DNA of 64,000 nucleotides from contig JAOANR010000005.1 of NCBI GenBank assembly GCA_030278955.1, forward strand, positions 33,545,105-33,609,104, read 5' to 3'. Positions 1 to 9,896 of this stretch are shown in pieces. The translations under genes and the position numbers were made by a program. Every line of letters begins with the position of its first letter. The first letter of the stretch is position 1. The notes beneath the pieces are model-generated. The model worked only from the letters and a program-made list of their open reading frames with translations, was not told the DNA's origin and did not search any database. The DNA is from Hygrophila difformis. Its lineage: Eukaryota > Streptophyta > Magnoliopsida > Lamiales > Acanthaceae.

Positions 1-1039
1 TCATTTTGATTAAAGGAAACTAGAACTTGCAATTGGGACCGATTCAAGACCATGCCATATTCCCGAAATCGAGCATATGATCGAGGCACTTAGAAAAAAC
101 CCAAATTTTTGGCCTTCTTTTGAAATCCAAACCCAAAAATATTTTCCCTTTAGGATTAACCAATTTGAGCCTATAAGCCTAATTTTTCTTTGAAGCCCTT
201 CATATTATTCCTAGCCTTACAAAAAGACCAAGAAATTCAAACCCAAGTGTGCAAGGATGAACTCTATCAAGGCATTACAATTTTTGATCATCAATGAAAA
301 CTATAAATCGGTATTCTATAAACCGATTCAAAAAAAAAAAAAAAAAAAGGTTGAATGTCATTCAACACAAATAAACTGCAAATGACAAAGCAAATTAGAC
401 TTAGTCTAATGTCATGCAATGGAAAAAGAAAAACAAAAGAGAGAAATATTGATGATCATAAATTTTCAAATAAAAATGCCAGGTTATGATAGAATAAATT
501 TTTGCCACTTCTAGCCAATAATTTCCCTTTCCTACCCAATGTTACAACCGTATGCCCCGTTATAACCCTTAAATAAGACCTCGTGATCTCGATTTGAAGA
601 AATGAGCCGGTGGCGAGTTGATCCAATTGCAAGCTTATGGGATAATTTAATTAAATTTGATTTTGAGCGTTCATGATTAAACCCCAATTGAGAGTGAGTG
701 AAATTTTTCCGATTCTCTTATATGTGAGGTTCTGTCTTATTGCACATGTTCATGTCATGCCTTAATTCTAAATTTTAATCTTTGCATCTTTCGAACATGA
801 TATTCATGAAGGATTGATAATAATGTTTGATTTGTAAGCCCGATGTAGTGAGCAAGTATCATTTCATTAAACACTGCAATCAAGGGAATTCAATACTTGT
901 AATTTTTTATTGTCTTATCCCAATCCAAAAAAGATGTGATTTATGAAGCCACGAAAATGAATTGAATATGTAGAGTCCGTGTTCTTACGAACATTGACTC
1001 TGACTGCTCGGGGACGATCAGTATTAAATGTGAGGATGT
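1..1039 (+). mobile_element. 3' internal end of an upstream Athila-type Gypsy element, with polypurine tract
   Basis: Non-coding, A/T-rich stretch with no sustained reading frame. It ends in a G-rich purine stretch (GGGGACGATCAG, then TGTGAGGATGT) directly before the TGATAATGG start of the LTR at 1040. Athila-group elements generally carry such a polypurine tract next to the 3' LTR. I therefore infer that this is the post-pol region of an element whose body lies left of the window. A poly-A run sits at 330-348. The assignment rests on position and the purine motif, not on a protein. Confidence 0.6.
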
Positions 1040-1339
1040 TGATAATGGCCAAAAATGACCATTATTTTCAATCCATTTCCGTGTCTTAAACGGGCATTTG
1101 ATCGCATTCCGGTCTTACATTAAGTAAGAAAGCAGTCGAATTGGACTGATTTATGCATAATTGTAAAAATAATAAGCTGGTGTGGAAAAGACATAAATAT
1201 GTAATTTTATTACATATTTATGTTAGAAAAATCCAAAAACATGAGAAAAAGAAAAGGAAACAAAAAGATGGGAAAAAGATAGAAAAGCCCACAAAAAGAA
1301 TATTTTCGGCCCATCTGGCCCAATTCAGCAGGCCCAGGA

Positions 1340-1590
1340 AGACCTTTGTCGCGGAAGCCCCTTGGCGCGATGCAGTGTTCCGCGACAAAGGCATGTTCCG
1401 CGACCAAGTGGCCCAAATGAAGAGAAGACCAGCCAAGCCCCTTGGCGCGATGACCTTTGTCGCGATGGCATGCTCCGCGACAAAGGCATGTTCCGCGACC
1501 AAGATGCACAAATAGAGACACAAGACCCAGTCGAGAAGCCTTGCCACATGCAGTGTGCTCCGCGACCAACTTGATGCTCCGAGACAAAGC
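1340..1590. repeat. Hairpin array 1 in the U3 part of the Athila (+) LTR
   Basis: Repeated GC-rich units with cores TTTGTCGCGGA and its complement TCCGCGACAAAG, mixed with GGCGCGATG, placed just upstream of the TATA box near 1660. The opposed units can pair as short stems. The corresponding position in the minus-strand LTR (19935-20215) holds an array of a different sequence. Confidence 0.7.
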
Positions 1591-1658
1591 TGTGATGTGT
1601 GTGATGTCTTAAGACACAATGGGCTAGAATCAAGGCCCATGGGCTTAGGGTTACACTT

Positions 1659-1668
1659 CTATAAATAT
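1659..1668 (+). promoter_or_regulatory. LTR TATA box
   Basis: CTATAAATAT in the LTR, downstream of the first hairpin array and in the direction of the downstream gag. It is a good match to a plant TATA box. It is the probable U3/R promoter, with transcription expected to start about 30 bases further right. Confidence 0.6.
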
Positions 1669-2289
1669 GAGGTGTCTCCCATGAGCCAAGGGGTTGGTTG
1701 GCCAGTAGAGAGATTGGAATTCTTGTAGAGCTCTTGCAGGCAAGCTTAGGAGTTCTTCCTTAGGTAGAGTAGTTAGGTTTATTTTCATGTATTATTTACT
1801 TTTTGCTCTTAGTTTAGCTTAGTTTAGTGTTTTACTGTTCACAGTTGCATAGATAGCCATTTTTACACTATGTTTTGGTTTCTAAACTCTTGTTTTAGGG
1901 TTTGTAATACCCAAATCATGGGTATTAACAATACCTCTTCAATAATATGGGAAAACATTCATCATTTGTGTCCCAAATCATGAAATGGGTCTCACACCCC
2001 ATGGATTTATGCTTTCTTTTTCATTTTGGGGTCATTTGACCCCCATTTTGTTCTTTTTATGTTTACTGTTGGCATATTATGGATAATGTTGTGTGGATGT
2101 GTGATCAAACCCTAGATTAGGACTCCTGCTTTATTTTAATATTCTGTCCATCCTTGTTATTTTTGTTTAAGCATGTTCTTCTTTATTTTGAATGTTTCTT
2201 GCTTATTTTTAGCTTAGAATAGCTTTTTGATCTGAAATAGGGTGAGATCACGCTGTTTGCATGCCACTGTTCATTTCTGCTTTTTCTGA

Positions 2290-2870
2290 CTTTTGTCCTG
2301 AACCACCTTGGGCGCCAACCGCCTTCTGGCGCGGAACCACGTTCCGCGACAAAATGGCTGTTACGCGACCAAGGTGTTTCAAGACACTTGTCTCCATAAT
2401 TTAAAACCCTTTGTCGCGGAATACCTTGTCGCGGAGCCATGTTCCGCGACAAAACTGTCCATGCATAGCGACAAAGGAGCCAAACTCTTGCATTTTGTCT
2501 TCATGGCTTTTTGTCGCGGAATCATCCTGTCGCGGAGCCACGTTCCGCGACAAAATCCCATTCTGAGACAGAAAAATTATGCCATGTTCCTTGATCTTTG
2601 AACACCTTGTCGCGGAACACCTTGTCGCGGAACCACGTTCCGCGACAAAATTTCCATGCATAGCGACAAAGGTTCAAATGCTTTAAAATTTTATGAAAAC
2701 ACTTTGTCGCGATGTCACCCTTGTCGCGGAACCACGTTCCGCGACAAAATCTTGCATAGCGACAAAGAGGCGTTATGCTGCCAAAAATTCTAAAAAACTT
2801 GTCGGTATGTCCATGTCGCGGATCTCGGTCCGCGACAAAATTTATGATATCGCGACAAGGGTTCCTCTCC
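2290..2870. repeat. Hairpin array 2 in R-U5 of the Athila (+) LTR
   Basis: At least three near-perfect palindromes of about 27 bases (2622-2648, 2721-2747 and a G-variant near 2424-2450). Each has a stem of about 12 bp, TTGTCGCGGAAC paired with GTTCCGCGACAA, and a loop of 3 bases. Half-units (CATAGCGACAAAG) are interspersed. The array lies downstream of the predicted transcription start, so it would be in the RNA. Confidence 0.8.
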
Positions 2871-5762
2871 CTCTATTTAATCTCAAACAAACTTTCATTC
2901 TCTTCCTATTTTATATTGCAACACTCACATCATAGCCCCACGGGTTAGGATGTAACATTCTGGAATTGCAATATAGGGTGTTATGCTGCCCAAATTTTGA
3001 TTCTCCATTTGCATCACTTAACTGATTGAACCCTTGACTCATTAATGATTAAAGATTGAGATTAGCAATAATCAAACTTCAATAATCATCATGACTAAAG
3101 GACCTTTGTTCAATTGCCATTAAAACATTCTTGTATAAACAAAATCTCGATGGCTTAAACAGATAATCTGGACTGTAATTAATTATGGTAGGAAGGATTA
3201 TTTAAGACCATCAATTGTGGACCCAATCCACAACCTTGCATGAGAAACCAATGTCTCTCATACAAGGGATCTTCTTTTGTTTCTTATTTATTTTGTCTTT
3301 GTGTGTTGTGTGGAACCATTAGTAAAGAATACATCAGACTAATGTTGGCAGGTACTCCCTCATGGATAACTAGCTCGTATTCTGGGTATTAGTTACTAAT
3401 TGTTATTTTGCATGGTCTGGATGGCTGTCAGTGGAAGCCTTGGCGGTTCGCCCATCCGGGGTTATAATAGCTGCTCGGCTGACTCCCATCCAGATACAGT
3501 TTTATTTTTATTATTTTAATTTCCAAACCTGAATCCCAATCCGTACTGGGAGTCAGTTGGCATCAGTCAATGCCAACTGATGATCATTATAGAAGGGAAG
3601 CATGTGGGTTCTTATCCGAATTCACAGACAGTGGAGGCCCAACTGGTGTTGACACCACCATTATAGGGTCTAAGCTGTCTAAATTCGCTCCATCCGAGTG
3701 ATTGGGAAATTGGACAGTAGATGTTTACAGTCCACCTGATTATTCTGCCATTACTTTGGTCCCTTGACCACTTCATTCTGTGTTTCACCTTCTGTCTAGA
3801 CCCGCATTTATATTTTGGGTCAATTAATTTTACACTTCCATATATCTTTATGCATGATAATATTATATACTATTGTGGTCTATATTATTTTGGGATCCTT
3901 CCCTTGGACAATAGAAGTCTAGATCTTAAACAGATATTGCTTTATAAATTTCCAACAAAAACCTCTTTATAAAATCCGGATCTGAGTAAGGGATAAATTC
4001 TTCAGTTATGACTAATTCATATTCTGTCAAGGGTTGTATTTTGGGAAATTAAGAAGCAGATTCAGCGATTAGGTCTCGCCTAGACTGAAAGGGTCTGTGT
4101 TTTAACTGAGAGTCTAGTACCTGACAGGGAATGATTTTCAAATCCATTATTTTCCAAAATTGCTGATTGATGGAAATGTAAGATTAAGTGCTACACCGAG
4201 ATGGGGTCCACTTGGATTCAAATACAGTGTAGTAAATAATCTTAGAGGAACATCATCCAGGCCTTGGTTATTTTCCAAGATAGGGTTGAGTTTTCTTTCA
4301 ACTGCTATCCTCTTCTGCCAAAGCCTACTTTTGAGTCCTGAGTGAGTGCATCCGGAACGAACTAATTTATTAGTTCGTTTCATTAGTTTGTATCTCATAA
4401 TCACCCGGAAGGAAGTGAACACACTAGTGGTTCACTGAGAGCCGGGAATTCTTGATCCATACTCCTTCATCCTGATGGGGAGCTGTCTTTTACTACCAGG
4501 GTCAGATTTTCAAAACCGTCGAGTGATAGGTTTTAAATGCTTTCTTTACCGCTTTCTTTTAACCGCTTTCATTAGAGGTCACTCGGTTGTATTGAGGGTT
4601 GTGTAACTGCTACTAGGATTGACAGTTAAGGGATAGTTTAGGGCTGAATTCAAATCTTTGGGTGTGACATGGGAGAATGATAGTGGTACTTGGCATTTCA
4701 ATAAATGATGTGTCGGGTGTTGCTTTTCCACCACAGATGAAGTAACACACCCAGGCCAGGGCAGTTACGAATCTGTGGTATCTTAGAATTTGCGGTCTTA
4801 AGAACATGTAAACTCATATTGCAAGTACCTGTCTGTTAAAGGGAAAGCCTTATTGAGAGCATGAGAATTAGCTATCTGATAGAATTATCCCAAACAAAGA
4901 TCTGTGTATAAAAATGGAAGTTTAATATTGCTGTATCTCACTCTTGTCCAGTTTTCATTCTTTTCTTCCTGTCCCTTCTGTTTACATTGTGACTCAACTT
5001 CACGGTTGGCACAATGCACCTTTTCCCTGCTTTCGTAGATAATGTTTACTGCATTCCTAGAATAATTCTTATCCGCTTTCTAGAATAGATTTATTTGCTT
5101 TGTAGATTAATTTAACTGCTTTCAAGATCTAATTTAAATTCATGTTAGTAGGTATTAATCATCTTTCAAACCTATTGAGCAATACGAATGGAAAATCTAG
5201 TAAAACGACGTGGGACCTGCTTCTATCGCACATCCTCCAGTGAACGATCCGGTCTTACTATAAATTACTGCAATTTTTGACACCGTGCGCTTTCGGGAGC
5301 ACAGTTTCTTAACTACGAGCAATAAAAACATGACTACGTATAAATATATCCCTAATCACAACACCGCCATCATAAATTGGTTTCATTAAATAAAACCTAA
5401 ACCAGAATCACGAATTTTCGGAAAATACTCATGTAATGGGAATTAGTCAAAAGTTTCATGGCAGGAAATCTTATGGCAAGAATTGATGAGAAGTACCATG
5501 GCATATTTGCCGGGGATCCTCAGTGTGACAGGCTGAAGGTCAACCTATCCCGGCTATGCCATGAGATTTGTCAACATTTCATGACAGAGAGGACCACAAC
5601 GCCATTTGAAACCAAAGCACCATACTTGAGTAATAAAAAGACTAATAATCTTGATATATCCCTAAACCCTTTCCCGTGAATCATAACGCTTTTCATTTAA
5701 TAAATCTAACCTGGTAAAATTTTAGAAAAAGCTCGTGTTAATGAAACTTGTCAAAAGTTTCA

Positions 5763-5780
5763 TCGCGCCGTTGCCGGGGA
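5763..5780 (+). other. Primer-binding site, tRNA-Asp type
   Basis: TCGCGCCGTTGCCGGGGA sits directly after the LTR end. It differs only at the first bases from the complement of the 3' end of plant tRNA-Asp (TGGCGCCGTTGCCGGGGA, seen exactly in the minus copy). tRNA-Asp priming is known for Athila elements. Confidence 0.85.
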
Positions 5781-5923
5781 GGATGCAGCGCCGTTTTATT
5801 TAGAGAATTACATTCCTCATTGCTCCTAGAGTAGCCTATACATATAATTATAAATATTCACCTTCAGAACCACTTCTAACCTGGGGATTGTACAGGTACT
5901 GTCATTATTGAAGCCGTTGTTCT

Positions 5924-8683
5924 ATGCAAAGGAGGAAGCAGACGCCAGCCGAGATCCCGTTTAATTCAGAGATAGAAAAGACAGCTTGACGTCTTAGGGC
6001 GGAGACTAAACGAAGAAGGGAACGGGAACGACAGGCATTACTTTCGCCAAGCACCAGCAGCGATATTTCTGAAATGGCAAACCCTGACATCCCACCAGTC
6101 ATTCAACCCAATCCCCCACTTCACAACATTGAGGAAGACCCCGAAGATGCTGATCATGATGATTTGGATGATCCCCCTCCCCAGATCATACAAGGAGGTG
6201 GGAATCCACCAAACATGGAGCAGCAGCACTTCGAGGCACCCCCTCCCAACCCGAACCAAAACCCACCAAACAACCAAAACCAACCAAATCAGCAAAATTT
6301 CCCAAACCAACAGAATCAGCAATACCATAACCCCCATCAGAATCCCCCGAATCCGAATGATTTCAATGATCCGAGGAACTATTTCATGCCTCAGAACTAC
6401 TACCCACAGCAGTACCAAGGCGGGCCTGAGAACAATCATCAAGCAGCAGCTGCTGCTGATTACATGCAGCCGATTTTAGAGCCATATCTGAACATTCCTG
6501 GACAAGCTCCATTCCTGGCCAGGAATTTCGAACTGAAACCGGCCCTAATCAATCTAGTCCAGAGCAACCAGTTTGCCGGAGCAAGTCATGAAGATCCCCA
6601 TGATCACCTGCAAACCTTCCTAGAATTGTGTGACACGATCAAGAATCGTGATGTACCCACAAACACTATTCGACTAAGGCTATTCCCCTTCTCTCTGACA
6701 AGCGGAGCATGAACATGGTACAAGTCACTGCCCGTAAATCAGAAGTCTACATGGGAAGATGTGATCAGAAACTTCCTAGCAAAATACTTCCCGGAGTCCA
6801 AGGTGGATGAATGCCGCTCCAAAATTGCGGAATTCAAGATGAAACCAGACGAGTCTTTGTATGATGCAAAGGAAAGATTCTTCAACCTGCTCAGGAAGTG
6901 TCCTCAACATGGCTTCCATGACTGGGAGAGACTGAGAAAGTTCTACAGTGGTCTGACCCCAGCATGGAAATCCATGCTTGATGCTGCTGGTGGTCAACAT
7001 TTGCTCTACATACCGATGGACCAAGCCTGGGCAAAGATTGAAGCCATGAGTGTAAACCGTTCTATCCTGACTGATGATGGTAATCTCACTCCCCCTCGTA
7101 GTTTATGTGCTGTAGGTACAGTAGAGAAGTCAGACATTGAAAAGCTTCAAGAGCAAGTGGCAGCGTTGTCTGTAAATCAAGGAGTTGGAAGTTCTGCGCA
7201 GGGACAGCAAACTGATGTGATCTGTGGACTGTGTCAAGGCGCTCATGCAACTGACACATGCGAGCAAGTCACAGCTGAGAGCTGTAACTATGCAGGAGCC
7301 TTTCCAAATAGACACCCGAATTTGTCTTATTCAAACAACAACGCCTTAAACTCACATCTCTTGAACAAGCCACAGCAACAACAGTTCAACCCTCAGCAGA
7401 ACCAAGGATTCAATCAGAACAGGGGCCAACATTTTCAGAATCCAGGTTTCCAACCTCAGATCCAGCAGAGGCCACCTCAGAATTTCCAGAACTTTCAGTC
7501 CAATCAGAGTTTCCAGCCTCAGTTTGTCCCAAACCAAGGCCAGTGGAATCAGAATCAGCATCAAAATCAGAATCAGAATCAAAAGCCTCCTTCAAGGCTT
7601 GAGAATCTGATGACTGATTTCATCACTAGTCAGAAAGAGATCAACAATCAACTGCAGGCCTCCATCAGAAATGTGGAGACCCAAGTTACACAGATGGCTA
7701 ACGAGATGCAGAAAAGGGACAAAGGAACATTGCCTAGTACTGCGGAAAAGAACCCGCAATGCAAGGCAATAACCTTGAAATCTGGAAGAGTGCTAGCTGG
7801 GCCAAAGGGAGCAGATACTGGAGCGGAATTTGAAGAAGATGATATTGTTGACAATGCTGGTAAGGAAGCTGATAATGGGAACGAAGTGGAAGAAGAGACA
7901 GCCGAATTACAGACTGAAGCTGCGCCTGAAACGGCTGAACCAGATAAGGGTACAGGTGAAGGTACAACTTCCTTCCCTTCACCACCAAAAATTGCTAATA
8001 ACAAGTACATGCCCAGGATTCCTTATCCTGCGCGGCTTAAAAATAAAGAACATGATCTTAAATTCAAGAAATTTCTGCAACGATTAAAGTCTGTAGAGAT
8101 AACCATTCCTCTCACAGAAATGATTTCCGAAATGCCCATCTATGCTAAGTTCTTGAAAGAATTGATTTCAGGAAAAAGGCAGGTTGAGCAGGAAGAGGTA
8201 ATTATTCTCAACAGCACATGCAGTGCATCGTTCAGAGGAGAATGCCTGAAAAGAAAGAGGACCCCGGATGTTGCACACTTCCAGTACAATTCGGAAAGGC
8301 CAAAGTGAGTATGGGGCTTTGTGATTTAGGATCAAGCATCAATGTGATGCCACTAGCTATGGCTGTTCGCCTTAAGCTTGGAGAAATTCAACCGGTCAAG
8401 ATGAGACTGCAACTTGCAGACAGATCGATCACTCAGCCCGTAGGAATCCTCAAGGATGTTGTGGTCAAAACCGGGCAGGTTCTTTTCCCGGTCGACTTCA
8501 TCGTCCTCGACATTGAAGAGGATTCTGAAATGCCGCTTATCCTTGGACGCCCATTTCTAGCCACTGGTGGTGCACTGATTGACGCTAAATCCGGAAAAGT
8601 CACCTTAAGGGTCGATGGCGAGGAGATCATCATGGTGCTCAAAACAACACCCCAACATTCATCAGTTTGTTCTTTCAAGTTTT
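5924..8683 (+). pseudogene. gag: Athila gag-protease, broken, lacking RT/RNase H/integrase
   Basis: The start is the ATG at 5924, which aligns with the start of the minus copy at 15824. The N-terminal part is rich in Asn, Gln and Pro, with DD/EE patches. The Gag core follows, with FELKPALINLVQSNQFAGAS and RLRLFPFSL, then a second Gln/Asn-rich segment, then an aspartic protease with catalytic Asp in CDLGSSINVMP. Damage: TGA at 5987-5989, TGA at 6710-6712 (the minus copy has Arg here), and loss of one base near 8226 that shifts frame just before the protease. Similarity to the minus copy stops near 8625 and the frame ends at 8683 with an unrelated tail. The rest of pol and the 3' LTR are absent. 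Such a gene would supply capsid and processing protease; this copy cannot. Confidence 0.85.
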
Positions 8684-8898
8684 AAACTTCCAAAAATTTT
8701 AACTCTTGATAGTTTCAAAACAGGTTCTTAAAGATTCCAAAAAGATTTCAAGATAGTGCTCAAAACCGAGAGCACTCAAAAAGCCCAAAAACAGAAAAAC
8801 AAAAGTGCAAACAGACCACATTATGTTCTTCTCAACTCGAATATAAGAAAAAGAAGCAAAAGAGTTCGCTAGAGGCCATGAACAGGGAAGGAAAATGG

Positions 8899-9117
8899 GT
8901 TTTACCCTGCCCTCCGTGGTTCAGGTCTGGGTAGAGGTCCCAAGTTTGGAAGGATCCTTAGAAACTTGTCCATGGTTTTCCCTTAGATTTGTGGAAAAAG
9001 TGTTGTCACGAGAACTCTGCGTTCTTCGTACGTGTAATTGGGAGTGGATTTTGGGAACGGGAGTGCGAAAGTGTCGAAGTGTGGGAATGAAGAAGGAGAA
9101 GGTCGGGGTATTTATAG
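8899..9117 (-). promoter_or_regulatory. Candidate second promoter in the Athila 3' region
   Basis: On the minus strand, CACCTATAAATACC contains a strong TATA box at 9109-9116, directly downstream of a hairpin array, the same order as in the 5' LTR. A 23-codon ORF (start about 8973) ends at 8899 and is followed by GTAAAA, which could be a splice donor. Transcription from here is inference only. Confidence 0.35.
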
Positions 9118-9129
9118 GTGAGGAAAAAG

Positions 9130-9385
9130 GGTTTTACGACGCTATACTTAGCCTACGGCGCTACACTAGCGCCGTAGGTTTTATTCAGCGTCGTAGAACG
9201 GTGGAGAGATAAGGGAGTACTACGGCGCTGTGCCTTTAGTACGGCGCTATCCAAGGATAGCGTCGTTCTAAGGGATTGCGTCGTCGGTAGATTAAAAAGA
9301 GGGGGAAGTGCCCTACAGCGCTATCCCATTACTACGACGCTAACCTAGGTTAGCGTCGTAGGTGAGGATAGCGTCGTACTCGAAG
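9130..9385. repeat. Hairpin array (CGACGCTA type) in the Athila 3' region
   Basis: Units of TACGRCGCTA and TAGCGYCGTA alternate, for example two facing units with a short loop near 9160-9180 and another pair near 9335-9362. The motif is the same as in the 5' LTR arrays at 18650-19225 and 19935-20215 of the same element. Confidence 0.75.
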
Positions 9386-9896
9386 GCGGTATTCAACTGC
9401 ACTTGCAATTTTGAAATTTTTCAAAATTTCAGGCGGACTGGGCCCGAGTAGATGAAATTGGGCCTCAGTTGGTTTTATTTGTTTTGGACTTATGAGATTT
9501 GAGTCCAAGACATTTTTGTGTTATAAATGGCTATCTTAATTAAAATTGAACTCGCATAAAATAGGTTGGACTAATTCCATTTGGTTGCAAAAATTATTTC
9601 GGATTTTAAATTGCTTTAATTTCCGAAATCATTTTCTTAAATTCATGGACTTATTCCAACCGGGAACCTGGTTTTCTTCTTTATTTTCTGCTCCTTCCTT
9701 TTGGTGGTTCGGGTATTTCTGCAAGACAGATAAATAGATCATTTTAGATTTTCTCCAAAACTCAACATGCTCACATTTAGAGTCTTAGTACTCTAAATGT
9801 TTAATTGATTTTTGGATATTCTCTGGTAAAATAACGCACATATATACACATATATATATATAATGAAATAAAATTTTATGATTTTAATGCTGTTTC

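Larger units (their letters stand above)
1040..5762 (+). repeat. Long LTR of Athila-type Ty3/Gypsy element (+ copy)
   Basis: Begins TGATAATGG and ends TTTCA immediately before a tRNA-Asp primer-binding site. Its first 250 bases and most of its second half match, in inverted orientation, the LTR at 15984-20499, which fixes it as an LTR of the same family. At about 4.7 kb it is much longer than the 1-2 kb usual for Athila. A TATA box near 1660 would put U3 at only about 0.65 kb, leaving about 4 kb of R-U5. Two arrays of GC-rich hairpins lie inside. Short ORFs within it (for example at 1153, 2308, 2693, 5458) show no recognisable domain and I do not call them genes. Confidence 0.75.
8684..9896 (-). 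mobile_element. Region between pol and the lost 3' LTR of the Athila (-) element
   Basis: Lies directly downstream of the integrase stop of the minus element. I find no long ORF. It holds an AT microsatellite (about 9838-9861), a hairpin array (9130-9385), a TATA box (9109-9116) and, after that, a short minus-strand ORF (about 8973-8899, 23 codons). In many Athila elements an env-like ORF sits here, but I see no env-like protein. The exact point where it joins the opposed plus element is not definable from this sequence alone (about 8625-8700). Confidence 0.5.

Noticed and set aside
1153..1640. ORFs on both strands over the Athila U3 array
   Set aside because: Open frames arise from the GC-rich repeat units; no protein family recognised.
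8877..8973. env-like gene start
   Set aside because: Only 23 and about 16 codons before stops; no signal peptide or membrane segment; kept only as a promoter candidate.
9546..9737. 63-codon plus-strand ORF downstream of pol
   Set aside because: A/T-rich, no domain, antisense to the Athila 3' region.
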